Origin: Thiohalocapsa sp.
GTDB lineage: Bacteria > Pseudomonadota > Gammaproteobacteria > Chromatiales > Chromatiaceae
Reading direction: 5' to 3'
Assembly: GCF_022340605.1 (NCBI RefSeq)
Contig: NZ_JAJDNQ010000136.1
Span: forward strand, 1-64,000
Length of the DNA stretch: 64,000 nucleotides
Shown here: piece by piece, positions 1 through 10,018 of the stretch
Numbering within the stretch: the stretch's first letter is position 1
How the letters are laid out: every line of letters starts with the position of its first letter
Made by a program: the position numbers and the translations under genes
The notes under the pieces: generated by a model
Database searches by the model: none
Seen by the model: only the letters and a program-made list of their open reading frames with translations
What the model was told of the DNA's origin: nothing

Positions 1-1
1 C

Positions 2-2077
2 GGGCGACTCTGGGGCATGCTGGTCTGTCACCACAGCAGCCCGCGCCAGGTGGGTGCGGAGCTGCGCGCGGTGTTGGACCTGATCGGACAGGTCATGTCG
101 GTCATGCTCGGCTCGTTGAGCGAGCGTGCGTTGGCGGAGGACCGGCTGCGCCGCCAGCGCGCGCTTGGGGCCATCGCGTCGCGCCTGGGCGAACACGGTT
201 TGAGCCTCGCCGAGGCCCTGGCCGCGGCAAGCGGCGAGTTGCTGAAGCTGGTGCCCGCCGACGGCGCCGTGATCACCCTCGACGATCGCTGCATCACCAT
301 CGGCCGCACGCCGGCGGCGGGCACCTTTCGCGCCATTTCGAGCGCAGTCGGCGCACTCGGTGCGGACGATGTCGCGGCGACGCAGACGCTCGCGGCGGCG
401 ATGGACCAGCGGCCGGAGTCCCTGGAAGGATTTGCCGGCGCGCTGCTGTTGCCGATCCCCTGCTGCGGCGGGGGCTCGGTGGTCTGGCTCCGCAACGAGC
501 TGAGCCGGACGGTCCATTGGGCCGGCAATCCGGCCAAGCCCATCGCGGACGACGCCAGCGGCCGGCTGCAGCCCCGGGAATCCTTCGCCGCCTGGAAGGA
601 AGAGGTCCACGGCCAGTCCGCCGCCTGGACCGAGACCGACATCGACGCCGCCCGCGACCTGCGCCGGGCCGTCGAGGAGGCGCTGGCTCGCCGCAGCGAG
701 GCCAACCTCCTCATGCACCTGCGCGACACCGACCCGCTCACGGGCCTCGGCAATCGCTCCGCGGTGGAGGAGCACTTGAGCGCCCTCGCCGCGATGCCCG
801 ACCGGCCGCGGACGGTGCTGGTATTCCTCAACATCGACCGCTTCCGCAAGATCAACGAGTCGCTCGGCTATGCCGCCGGCGACGCGCTGCTGGTGCAGGT
901 CGCCAACCGCCTGCGCCTCGCCGCCGCACCGGGCGAACTGCTTGTCCGGCTCGGTGCGGACGAATTCGTGATCCTGACCTCCGACGGCTCGACGGCGAGC
1001 GACCTCGCCACGCGCGTCTTCGGCGTCTTCGCGCAGCCGTTCGAGACCGCTCGGCGCAAGCTCCAGCTCTATGCGAGCATCGGCGTGGCCGATAGCCTCG
1101 CCCTGCACCATGACCCGACTGGACTGCTGTCCGCGGCCGAGGCCGCCATGCGCCGTGCCAAGCAGCAGGGCGGCAACCGCGTGTCCGATCTTGCCCAATC
1201 GGTGCAGGCGGAGTCCGAGCGCCAGCTGATGCTGGAGCAGGAGATGGATGCGGCGTTGCGCATGTCGCGCGAGCAGTTCCACATCGCGCTGCAGCCCATC
1301 GTCAGTGTCGCCGACGGCAAGCTGCGGTGTTGGGAGGCGCTGGCGCGTTGGAACCATCCGACCCTCGGCAACGTGCCGCCCGACATCTTCATCCCCATCG
1401 CCGAGCACTGCGGGCTCATCTACACCGTCGGCGACCTCGTCATGGATGCCGCGCTGCGCCACGCCGTCGATGCGCCGCCCGCCGCCTCGCCCGAGGAGCA
1501 GGACGTCTATCTATCGGTCAACGTCTCGCCGCTACAGCTCGCGCGCAAGGGCTTCGCCGACGACCTCGCCGCCAAGCTCGAGGCTGCCGGCCTCGCACCG
1601 GAGCGTCTGTGCGTGGAGGTCACCGAGAGCGTGCTCGCGGACCGCGAGGCGCTCGATGCCATCGCCGCGGCGCGGGCACTCGGCGTGCTCGTGGCGGTGG
1701 ACGACTTCGGCGTCGGCTACTCGTCGCTGTCGACGCTGCGGCGTCTGCCGGCAGACGTGGTCAAGCTGGACAGGAGCTTTCTGCCGCCGCCGGACGCCTC
1801 CCCGAGCGCCGAAGACCTCGCCTTTCTCGAGGCGGTCACGACCCTGGCCCGCACCGCCGGGCTGCAGTTGGTCCTGGAGGGCGTCGAGAGCCAGCCGCAG
1901 CTGCATGCCGCGGTACGCGCCGGCGTCGATGCGGTCCAGGGCTTCCTCATCGCGCGCCCGATGACCGGCGAGGCGGCCGTCGCCTCCAGTTGCCGGGCAC
2001 CGAGCGAGCGCAGTTGGCACCCGCTGCTGGAGGCCGCGCGCCGCCTCGAGGCGGGCGCGCGCCTCGCGCGCGGCTGA
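2..2077 (+). CDS. Bacteriophytochrome-like GAF/PHY-GGDEF-EAL protein, 5' end outside window
   Basis: This is the C-terminal part of a red-light photoreceptor coupled to cyclic di-GMP turnover. The reading frame is open from base 2, and GRLWGMLVCHHSSPR is the conserved end of a phytochrome GAF domain, so the ATG at 17 is internal and the PAS and chromophore-binding part lies upstream of the window. Counting from that ATG, a PHY domain spans about 30-220, with the tongue signatures WAGNP and PRESF (near 186). GGDEF starts at DTDPLTGLGN (about 237), but its signature is RLGADEF (about 313), not GGDEF, and no RxxD inhibitory site precedes it. The EAL domain (about 415-670) keeps EALARW, NVSPLQL, EVTES, DDFGVGYSS, VKLD, EGVE and QGF, so phosphodiesterase activity is plausible. 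I infer a light-regulated protein that mainly degrades c-di-GMP. Confidence 0.9.
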   Translation, partial: GRLWGMLVCHHSSPRQVGAELRAVLDLIGQVMSVMLGSLSERALAEDRLRRQRALGAIASRLGEHGLSLAEALAAASGELLKLVPADGAVITLDDRCITIGRTPAAGTFRAISSAVGALGADDVAATQTLAAAMDQRPESLEGFAGALLLPIPCCGGGSVVWLRNELSRTVHWAGNPAKPIADDASGRLQPRESFAAWKEEVHGQSAAWTETDIDAARDLRRAVEEALARRSEANLLMHLRDTDPLTGLGNRSAVEEHLSALAAMPDRPRTVLVFLNIDRFRKINESLGYAAGDALLVQVANRLRLAAAPGELLVRLGADEFVILTSDGSTASDLATRVFGVFAQPFETARRKLQLYASIGVADSLALHHDPTGLLSAAEAAMRRAKQQGGNRVSDLAQSVQAESERQLMLEQEMDAALRMSREQFHIALQPIVSVADGKLRCWEALARWNHPTLGNVPPDIFIPIAEHCGLIYTVGDLVMDAALRHAVDAPPAASPEEQDVYLSVNVSPLQLARKGFADDLAAKLEAAGLAPERLCVEVTESVLADREALDAIAAARALGVLVAVDDFGVGYSSLSTLRRLPADVVKLDRSFLPPPDASPSAEDLAFLEAVTTLARTAGLQLVLEGVESQPQLHAAVRAGVDAVQGFLIARPMTGEAAVASSCRAPSERSWHPLLEAARRLEAGARLARG

Positions 2078-2180
2078 GCACCGAACTGCGGACATCGGCG
2101 TCCAGATTACGGCCACCACGCCCGACGGAGCGCGAGATTCTAGCCATGCTTCGACTCCAAATTTTATAACTGTCCAAAGT

Positions 2181-2235
2181 TTACCCCGATTTGCGCACGC
2201 GACCGCCCCGACGCTGCACATCGAAATCGGGGTAA
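2181..2235. promoter_or_regulatory. 12-bp perfect inverted repeat upstream of the acs-pdh operon
   Basis: TTACCCCGATTT at 2181-2192 is repeated as its exact reverse complement AAATCGGGGTAA at 2224-2235, with 31 nt between them. It lies in the 190-bp gap between the phytochrome gene and the acetyl-CoA synthetase gene, next to an AT-rich stretch (about 2157-2182) that is unusual in this GC-rich DNA. It could be an operator for the operon or the stem of a leader hairpin. No T-run follows, so a simple terminator is less likely. Confidence 0.35.
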
Positions 2236-2334
2236 GTCCCGTAGACGCCCCGCCTCCCCTCGCCTAGGTTGAAACAGATGGGGACGCACCCGCGTCCCCG
2301 GCTTGCGGGGAGCGCAGAATTGGCCTGGGAGACC

Positions 2335-4094
<1,760 letters not shown>

Positions 4095-4098
<4 letters not shown>

Positions 4099-5108
4099 GC
4101 GAGCCGCCGTCCGAGTACCACGTGAGCACCGCCGCCAAGCCGCACTTCAACCGCGCGCACGCCCTGCACCTGCTGCGGCAGATGCTGCGCATTCGCAGCT
4201 TCGAGGAGCGCTGCGCCGAGCTCTATACCGAGGAAAAAATCCGCGGCTTCCTGCACCTCTACTCCGGCGAGGAGGCCATCGCGGTCGGCGTCATGCAGGC
4301 ACTGAAGCCCGAGGACGCCGTGGTGGCCACCTACCGCGAGCACGGCCACGCGCTCGCCCGTGGCATCGCCATGGACACGCTCATGGCCGAGATGTACGGC
4401 AAGCGCGAGGGCGTGAGCCGCGGTCGCGGCGGCTCCATGCACGTGTTCGACGCCGAGCGGCGCTTCTACGGCGGCAACGCCATCGTCGGCGGCGGCATGC
4501 CGCTGGCCGTGGGGCTGGCGCTGGCGGACAAGATGCAGGGCCACGCGCGGGTCACCGCCTGCTTCTTCGGCGAGGGCGCCGCCGCCGAGGGCGCCTTCCA
4601 CGAGAGCCTCAACCTGGCCGAGCTCTGGCAACTGCCGGTGCTCTTCGTGTGCGAGAACAACCTCTACGCCATGGGCACCGCGCTGGCCCGCTCCGAGTCC
4701 GAGACCGACATCTCCCGCAAGGCGGCCTGCTATCGCATCCCGGCCATGGCGCTGGACGGCATGGACGTGATCGCCATCGAGGCCGCCGCCCACGCGGCCG
4801 TGGCCGAGATCCGCGCCGGTGGCGGGCCGCGCTTCCTGGAGTGCCGCAGCTACCGCTTCCGGGCCCATTCCATGTTCGACGCCCAGCTCTACCGCGACAA
4901 GGCTGAGGTGGAAGCCTGGAAGAAAAAGTGTCCGCTGCTGCGCTTCCGCCACTGGCTGGAGGAGGCGGGCATCCTGAGCATGGACGAGACCGGGCGCATC
5001 GAGGCCGAGATCGACGCGGAGCTCGACGCCGCCATCGCCTTCGCCGAGGCCGGTACCTGGGAGCCGGTGGCGGACCTGGCGCGCGACGTCTACACGGAAG
5101 ACCGGTGA
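4095..5108 (+). CDS. pdhA: 2-oxoacid (pyruvate/acetoin-type) dehydrogenase E1 alpha subunit
   Basis: Thiamine-diphosphate-dependent E1 alpha subunit, which decarboxylates a 2-oxoacid (probably pyruvate) with the beta subunit and passes the acyl group to E2. The 337 residues match the normal length. Seen directly: [24 protein letters not shown], the serine loop [10 protein letters not shown], the ThDP motif starting [20 protein letters not shown] and ending in ENN, and FRAHSMFD. The start overlaps acsA by four bases (ATGA), and the E1-beta gene begins 13 bp after the stop behind a GAGGAGG ribosome site. The family includes acetoin and branched-chain enzymes. An acetyl-CoA-forming role is inferred from the neighbouring acetyl-CoA synthetase. 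Confidence 0.88.
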
Positions 5109-5121
5109 GGAGGCAGGCCGC

Positions 5122-6111
5122 ATGAGCACCGAGACCATTCGCACCACCTACCGCGAGGCGGTGCGCGCGGCCATCTGCGACGCGCTGGACCGCGACCGGC
5201 GCGTGTTTCTGATGGGCGAGGACGTCGGCCGCTATGGCGGCTGCTACGCCGTCAGCAAGGGCCTCTACGACCAGTACGGCCCGGAGCGCATCCGCGACAC
5301 GCCGCTGTCGGAATGCGGCTTTACCGGCGCCGGCATCGGCGCCGCCATGGGCGGCATGCGGCCCATCGTCGAGATCATGACGGTCAACTTCAGCCTGCTG
5401 GCGCTGGACCAGATCGTCAACAACGCCGCCACCATCCGCCACATGTCCGGCGGGCAGTTCCACGTGCCGCTGGTGATCCGCATGGCGAGCGGCGCCGGCA
5501 AGCAGCTCGCCGCCCAGCACTCGCACAGCCTGGAGGGCTGGTACGGACACGTCCCGGGCATCAAGGTCATCGCGCCGGCGACGCTGGAGGACGCCCGCGG
5601 CATGCTCTGGAGCGCGCTGGAAGACCCGGACCCGGTGATCCTGTTTGAGCACGTGATGCTCTACAACCGCGAGGGCGAGCTGACCGCCGACGCCGGCCCC
5701 GTGCCCATCACCGGCGCCGCGGTGCGCCGCGCGGGTACCGACCTGAGCCTGATCACCTACGGTGGCTGCCTGTTCAAGACGCTGGACGCCGCGGAGGAGC
5801 TCGCCGCCGACGGCATCGCCGCGGAGGTGATCGATCTGCGCTGCCTGCGCCCGCTGGACGACGCCACCGTCATGGCATCGGTGCGCAAGAGCCACCGCGC
5901 CGTCATCATCGATGAGGGCTGGTGCACCGGCAGCCTCGCCGGCGAGGTGAGCGCCCGCATCATGGAGCAGGCGTTCTGGGAGCTGGACGCACCGGTGGGT
6001 CGGGTCTGTAGCGCCGAGGTGCCCATCCCCTACCCCAAGCACCTGGAGGACGAAGCCTTGCCTCAGGTGCGGGACATCGTCGCCGCGGCCAGGGCGGCGC
6101 TGGGACGATGA
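5122..6111 (+). CDS. pdhB: 2-oxoacid dehydrogenase E1 beta subunit
   Basis: Beta subunit of the ThDP-dependent E1 component, 329 residues, the usual size. Family signatures are [82 protein letters not shown] and the C-terminal transketolase domain with [15 protein letters not shown] and DEGW. It completes the E1 heterotetramer with the preceding subunit. The start is fixed by GAGGAGG 10 nt upstream. Its stop sits in the first unit of a 14-bp tandem repeat that links it to the E2 gene by overlapping ATGA sequences. Confidence 0.9.
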   Translation: MSTETIRTTYREAVRAAICDALDRDRRVFLMGEDVGRYGGCYAVSKGLYDQYGPERIRDTPLSECGFTGAGIGAAMGGMRPIVEIMTVNFSLLALDQIVNNAATIRHMSGGQFHVPLVIRMASGAGKQLAAQHSHSLEGWYGHVPGIKVIAPATLEDARGMLWSALEDPDPVILFEHVMLYNREGELTADAGPVPITGAAVRRAGTDLSLITYGGCLFKTLDAAEELAADGIAAEVIDLRCLRPLDDATVMASVRKSHRAVIIDEGWCTGSLAGEVSARIMEQAFWELDAPVGRVCSAEVPIPYPKHLEDEALPQVRDIVAAARAALGR

Positions 6112-6140
6112 GCTCGGGACGATGAGCTCGGGACGATGAG
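6102..6140 (+). repeat. 14-bp tandem repeat making a chain of ATGA-coupled mini-ORFs
   Basis: GGGACGATGAGCTC occurs at 6102-6115 and 6116-6129, with a third partial copy at 6130-6140. The E1-beta stop (TGA 6109-6111) overlaps an ATG at 6108 that opens a five-codon frame MSSGR ending at 6125. That stop overlaps the next ATG (6122), which encodes MSSGR again and stops at 6139. This last stop overlaps the E2 start ATG (6136). All coordinates follow directly from the sequence; coupling by re-initiation is inference. Confidence 0.85.
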
Positions 6141-7365
6141 CGACGTCTACCGCATGCCCTCGCTGGGCTCCGACATGGAGGCCGGCACCCTCATCGAATG
6201 GGCCAGGCAGCCGGGTGAAAAGCTCGCCAAGGGTGACACCATCGCCGTGGTGGAGACGCAGAAGGGCGCCATCGAGGTCGAGGTGTTCCAGGATGCGGTG
6301 ATGGGCAAGCCGCTGATCAACATCGGCGACAAGGTGCCGGTGGGCACGCCGATGGCGGAGCTCGAACCCATTGGCGCGGCCGAGACGAAAGCGCCTCGGC
6401 GTTCCGGCCGGGAAGCCGGAACCGAGATCGAGGACGACGAGCGTGCAGCCGGTAGCCCCGCGCCGCCAGCACCGGACCAGCCGCAACCGGCTCGCGCGGC
6501 GCCCGAGCCGACCCCGACCCGCCAACGCGCCTCCCCCGCCGCACGCCGGCTGGCCGAAGCCGAAGGCATCGACCTCGCGCGGCTCACCGGCACCGGCCCC
6601 GACGGCGCCATCGTTCTCGCCGACGTGCAAGCCGCCGCACCCCGCCACGCTGAGCAGCCGCCATCCGCGCCGGAGCGCCCGCCCCCGCGCGCCGGACTCG
6701 ACCTCGCCGCCATGCGCCAGGCCATCGCCGCGGCCATGACCCGCTCCAAGCGCGAGATCCCACACTACTACCTGGCCGAGGACATCGACCTGACCACAGC
6801 CACCGACTGGCTCGCCCGCCGCAACGCAGACCTGCCGCCGGACCGGCGCCTGCTGATGGGTGCGCTCTTCATCAAGGCCGTGGCCCTGACCCTGCGCCGG
6901 TTTCCGGAGCTGAACGGCTTCGACCGCGACGGCCGCTTCGAGCCGTCCGCGGCCATCCACGTGGGCGCCGCCACGGCCATCCGCGGCGGCGGGCTGGTGG
7001 CACCCGCCATCCACGACGCCGACCGGCTCGACCTCGACGCGCTGATGGCCCACCTGCGCGACCTGGTGGGCCGCGTGCGCGGCGGCGGGCTGCGCGCCTC
7101 CGAGCTGGCGGACCCGACCATCACCGTCTCCAGTCTCGGCGAGCGCGGCGTCGACCGCCTCTACGCCATCATCTACCCGCCGCAGGTGGCCATCGTCGGC
7201 TTCGGCACGCCGCGGGCGCGGCCCTGGATCATTGACGATGCCGTGGTGGTCCGCACCGTCGTCAGCGCGACCCTCGCCGCCGACCACCGCCACAGCGACG
7301 GCCACCGCGGCGCGCTGTTCCTGGCCCGGCTGGCGCAGCGCCTTCAGGACCCCGACACCCTATGA
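6136..7365 (+). CDS. pdhC: Dihydrolipoamide acyltransferase (E2) with one lipoyl domain
   Basis: E2 core of the dehydrogenase complex, transferring the acyl group from the lipoyl arm to CoA. Residues 1-78 form a lipoyl domain whose swinging-arm lysine lies in VVETQKGAIEVE; the common motif is ETDKA, so this is a variant. A Pro/Ala/Glu-rich linker follows (about 80-130). The peripheral subunit-binding domain is at about 133-170 (ASPAARRLAEAEGIDLARLT, GTGPDGAIVLADVQ). The catalytic domain runs from about 185 to the end (HYYLAEDIDL) and has DHRHSDGH, in which HxxxDG is the active-site signature. No E3 (lipoamide dehydrogenase) gene follows, so E3 must be encoded elsewhere. The stop overlaps the ACP gene (ATGA). 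Length 409. Confidence 0.9.
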   Translation: MSDVYRMPSLGSDMEAGTLIEWARQPGEKLAKGDTIAVVETQKGAIEVEVFQDAVMGKPLINIGDKVPVGTPMAELEPIGAAETKAPRRSGREAGTEIEDDERAAGSPAPPAPDQPQPARAAPEPTPTRQRASPAARRLAEAEGIDLARLTGTGPDGAIVLADVQAAAPRHAEQPPSAPERPPPRAGLDLAAMRQAIAAAMTRSKREIPHYYLAEDIDLTTATDWLARRNADLPPDRRLLMGALFIKAVALTLRRFPELNGFDRDGRFEPSAAIHVGAATAIRGGGLVAPAIHDADRLDLDALMAHLRDLVGRVRGGGLRASELADPTITVSSLGERGVDRLYAIIYPPQVAIVGFGTPRARPWIIDDAVVVRTVVSATLAADHRHSDGHRGALFLARLAQRLQDPDTL

Positions 7366-7634
7366 CAAGCCACATGACACGCGACGAGATGACGGCCATC
7401 GTGCGGGAGGAGCTCACCAACGTGGCCCCCGACCTGGCCGACGAGACCATTCCCATCGATGCCGATCTGCGTGAGGAATTCGACCTCGACTCCATGGACT
7501 TCCTGAACTGGATCACCGCGCTGCACAAGCGCCTCGGCGTCGACATCCCGGAGCTGGACTACCCGCAGCTCACGAGCCTCGGCGCCGCCGCGGACTACCT
7601 GCTGCGCGCGACCGATCGCACCAAGTCGTCGTAG
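7362..7634 (+). CDS. Free-standing acyl carrier protein
   Basis: A 90-residue acyl carrier protein that would carry an acyl chain on a phosphopantetheine arm. The attachment serine is in FDLDSMDFLNW (about residue 47), preceded by the acidic helix DADLREE and followed by LGVDIPELDYPQLTSLGAAADYLL, the normal four-helix layout. An ATG at 7374 is an alternative start that removes four residues. It is coupled to the E2 gene by ATGA, so it belongs to the acs-pdh operon. It is not the fatty-acid-synthesis ACP by context, because no fab genes adjoin. What it carries is unknown; a link to an acetyl or other short-chain group from the E2 is speculation. Confidence 0.85.
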   Translation: MTSHMTRDEMTAIVREELTNVAPDLADETIPIDADLREEFDLDSMDFLNWITALHKRLGVDIPELDYPQLTSLGAAADYLLRATDRTKSS

Positions 7635-7680
7635 AAACGAGAGCGGATTAGAACACCGCGGCACCGCGGACGTCAGCCGA

Positions 7681-7698
7681 CGCCGCCGGCCGGCGGCG
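7681..7698. terminator. GC-rich palindrome after the acs-pdh-ACP operon
   Basis: CGCCGCCGGCCGGCGGCG is an 18-bp perfect palindrome 47 bp after the ACP stop, between that operon and oppositely oriented sequence. It would form a strong stem, but there is no T-run, so its role as a terminator is only a suggestion from position. Confidence 0.3.
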
Positions 7699-7712
7699 CC
7701 GGCCGCTGGCCG

Positions 7713-7790
7713 TCAGTCGATTTCGACCCGCTTCCTCGAGGTCTTGGTCAGCTTCGGCAGCGTGATGACGAGCATACCGCCCGATGCTGG
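7713..7790 (-). pseudogene. Remnant: C-terminus of a small heat-shock protein (Hsp20)
   Basis: Reading the minus strand to the stop at 7713-7715 gives GGMLVITLPKLTKTSRKRVE, then ID and the stop. This is the last beta strand plus tail of the alpha-crystallin domain (typical form: dGvLtvtLPK...kriei). Upstream of GGM the same frame reads ALVAPAS and soon loses any similarity, and there is no room for the rest of the domain before the membrane-protein gene begins at 7833. I therefore read it as a decayed fragment left by deletion or gene replacement. The match is short, so the assignment is moderate. Confidence 0.5.
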
Positions 7791-7832
7791 TGCAACGAGC
7801 GCCGGGCACGCTCGCCGCGCCCGCGGCAGCGC

Positions 7833-8609
7833 TCAGACCGTCTCGTGCTCCTCGAGCCGGAAGCCAAGGATCTCCAGCACGATACCGGTGACGGCCCCCC
7901 CCAGCAGCCCGCCGAGGAAGCCCGAGGGCACCTCTGCCAGCACCCGGTCAACGGCGAGCTTGGTCTCCAGGTCCAGCGCCGCGGCGGTGGTACCCGCCAC
8001 CATCCACATGCTTGCACCCACCACGGCGGCCACCATCGCGGCGACCAGCGGCGCGGCCACGGTGGCTGGCAGCCAGCCGTGGCAGGTCTTCACGATCCAG
8101 TGCTCGTTGAGCTGAAACAGCGAGCCCACCAAGGCAACGATACCAGCGGCCAGGACGAAGCTGCCCACCGGCTGCGGGAACAGCGCCAGCACCACCACCA
8201 GGATGATCCCGGCGCCGAGGCCCGCGAGCATCCCGGTGAGGGTCTCCGCCAGCGGTCGCGCACCCGACGGCGAGGTCCAGGCCACGAAGGCACCGCCCAG
8301 CACGCCCAGACCTGCCGCCACCACGGCGATGATGCGCACATCCAGCTTGGGGCCGGCGACGATGAGATAGCCGATGGAGGCCAGCACACCCGACATGGCG
8401 CCCATCAGCGCCACCGGCATGGCGCTATAGAAGGCCGCCGTGGTCATGGCAGCCGACACCGCGGCCACCACGACCGGTTGCCAGCCGTGCAGGCCAAGCA
8501 CCTGAAGGACCTCGTACAGCCCGATGAAGAGCCCGCCGAACAGGGCGCCGGCGAGGCTCCAGACGAACAGGGTCGTGACAATGGCGGTGATACGCTCTTT
8601 GCTCAGCAT
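7833..8609 (-). CDS. Unidentified multi-pass inner-membrane protein
   Basis: A 258-residue, very hydrophobic protein that I do not recognise. Several transmembrane helices are obvious, for example residues 10-30 (TTLFVWSLAGALFGGLFIGL), 42-80, 95-115, 130-150 and 190-210, many with small-residue (Gly/Ala) packing. The last segment, GFLGGLLGGAVTGIVLEILG, is followed by a charged tail. A conserved-looking loop carries FQLNEHWIVKTCHGWLP. The start is set by GGAGGA ten bases before the ATG at 8609. The frame stays open upstream to 8948, but that stretch consists of low-complexity repeat DNA and is unlikely to be translated. It is expressed away from phaB and towards the Hsp20 remnant. No function is proposed. 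Confidence 0.75.
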   Translation of the reverse strand: MLSKERITAIVTTLFVWSLAGALFGGLFIGLYEVLQVLGLHGWQPVVVAAVSAAMTTAAFYSAMPVALMGAMSGVLASIGYLIVAGPKLDVRIIAVVAAGLGVLGGAFVAWTSPSGARPLAETLTGMLAGLGAGIILVVVLALFPQPVGSFVLAAGIVALVGSLFQLNEHWIVKTCHGWLPATVAAPLVAAMVAAVVGASMWMVAGTTAAALDLETKLAVDRVLAEVPSGFLGGLLGGAVTGIVLEILGFRLEEHETV

Positions 8610-8882
8610 ACGGCCGAGTCCTCCGAAAGCCGTTGTGCCGCCGGCTCGTGCGACGGCGGCGGTACGGTTGCCTTTGGTGCTATGGCCGCCGTTGGCGGGC
8701 CCGTGGACCAGCCGCGTGGCGGATGTTGTTGGTGTTGTCCGGGCACCGGCCGATGCGGGTGCCCATGCGCCTAGTGTACCGAATCCGCACGCGGTGCCCG
8801 CTCCCTCGCGCGGCCGCCGTGCTCGGTACGGGCTCCGCTGCCATCCCGCAGGGGGCTGCGTTACCATCCGCCCCTGCGCAGC

Positions 8883-8980
8883 CGTAGAGACCGAGACCGA
8901 AATCGGGACTGAAATCGGGACCGGGATCGCGCCCGGGATCGCCGTCAATTTCGATCGCGATTTCGATCCCGATATCTAGC
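8883..8980. repeat. Degenerate GAxATCGGGAC low-complexity tract
   Basis: The tract is built from near copies of GAAATCGGGAC and GATCGCG (8889-8950), then TTTCGATCGCGATTTCGATC (8948-8967). It lies between the membrane-protein gene and phaB. A related style of repeat appears inside the coding sequence near 53950-54005 and 55125-55210. It explains the open but unlikely upstream frame of the membrane-protein gene. The rest of 8610-9152 shows no gene. Confidence 0.6.
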
Positions 8981-9152
8981 TCACCGCATTTTCAGCCATT
9001 CTGTAGCGGAGACGGACCAATCGTGCGTTCCGGCCGGCGCCGGATTTCAACACCCTGGCCCACCGGGGCAGTATTTTTCCAAGACCCGCAAGAGCGGGCG
9101 CGCGTCAACATCACTTTCCCCGTACCACCGACCACCAATAAGCGAGGACATC

Positions 9153-9875
9153 ATGGCGAGAACAGCACTGGTCACCGGCGGCACCCGCGGCATCGGCGAG
9201 GCCATCTGCGTGGCACTGAAAGACGCGGGCTACAACGTCGCTGCCAACTACGGCGGCAATTACCAGGCGGCGGAAGATTTCACGGCACGCACCGGCATCC
9301 CGGCCTACAAGTTCGATGTCGCCGATTTCGACGCCGTTGCCGCCGGCGTCAAGGCAGTCGAGCAGGACCTGGGCCCCATCGAGGTGCTGGTGAACAACGC
9401 CGGCATCACCCGCGACGGCACCATGCACAAGATGGGCCATGACCAGTGGCAGGCGGTCATCGATACCAACCTGGGCTCCTGCTTCAACTGCTCGCGCGCG
9501 GTGATCGAGGGCATGCGCGAGCGCGCCTTCGGGCGCATCGTCAACATCGGCTCCATCAACGGCCAGGCCGGCCAGTACGGGCAGGTGAACTACGCTGCCG
9601 CCAAGTCCGGCATCCACGGCTTCACCAAGGCCCTGGCCCAGGAAGGCGCCGCCAAGGGCATCACGGTGAACGCGGTGGCCCCCGGCTACGTGGACACGGA
9701 TATGGTGCGCGCGGTGCCACCGGAGGTGCTGGAGAAGATCATCAAGCGTATCCCGGTCGGTCGCCTCGGCAAGCCGGAGGACATCGCCCGCGCCGTCGTG
9801 TTCCTGGTCGCGGACGAGGCCAGCTTCATCACCGGCGCGACGTTGTCGGTGAACGGGGGGCAGCACATGTACTGA
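9153..9875 (+). CDS. phaB: Acetoacetyl-CoA reductase
   Basis: NADPH-dependent short-chain dehydrogenase reducing acetoacetyl-CoA to (R)-3-hydroxybutyryl-CoA for polyhydroxyalkanoate synthesis. It has 240 residues, the usual PhaB size. The nucleotide motif is TGGTRGIGEAI, NNAG is within VLVNNAGITRDGTMHKM, the catalytic Ser is in NIGSINGQAGQYGQ, and the catalytic Tyr/Lys are in VNYAAAKSGIHGFTKALAQE. The PhaB-type end SFITGATLSVNGGQHMY is present. AGGA lies nine bases before the ATG. No phaA or phaC adjoins it, so it is a stand-alone gene here. The substrate is assigned from close overall resemblance to PhaB rather than FabG: the C-terminal GGQHMY and the sequence after NNAG are PhaB-like. Confidence 0.9.
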   Translation: MARTALVTGGTRGIGEAICVALKDAGYNVAANYGGNYQAAEDFTARTGIPAYKFDVADFDAVAAGVKAVEQDLGPIEVLVNNAGITRDGTMHKMGHDQWQAVIDTNLGSCFNCSRAVIEGMRERAFGRIVNIGSINGQAGQYGQVNYAAAKSGIHGFTKALAQEGAAKGITVNAVAPGYVDTDMVRAVPPEVLEKIIKRIPVGRLGKPEDIARAVVFLVADEASFITGATLSVNGGQHMY

Positions 9876-9920
9876 GGAAGGGCCGGGGGCCGACGGCCGA
9901 CGGCTGTCGCGGAAGCGCCG

Positions 9921-10011
9921 TCGTGGGAGCGCCGTCGTGGGAGCGCCGTCGTGGGAGCGCCGTCCCCGGCGCGATTCCGCGCGCGATCGCGCCGGGGACG
10001 GCGCTCCCACG
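9921..10011. repeat. Triplicated 14-mer plus perfect 26-bp hairpin between convergent genes
   Basis: TCGTGGGAGCGCCG is repeated three times head to tail (9921-9934, 9935-9948, 9949-9962). The last copy begins the left arm (9950-9975) of a hairpin whose right arm (9986-10011) is its exact reverse complement across 26 bp, with a 10-nt loop. It sits between the ends of phaB and the small membrane-protein gene, so it may act as a bidirectional terminator. The same element recurs at 21425-21495 and 25681-25737, so it is a dispersed REP-like family. Confidence 0.85.
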
Positions 10012-10018
10012 TGATCGC

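Noticed and set aside
4609..7305. 898-codon minus-strand frame over the dehydrogenase genes
   Set aside because: E1-alpha, E1-beta and E2 on the plus strand carry all catalytic motifs; the antisense product has none.
8610..8948. N-terminal extension of the membrane-protein gene
   Set aside because: The extra 113 residues come from GAxATCGGGAC repeat DNA, and a strong GGAGGA site precedes the internal ATG at 8609.
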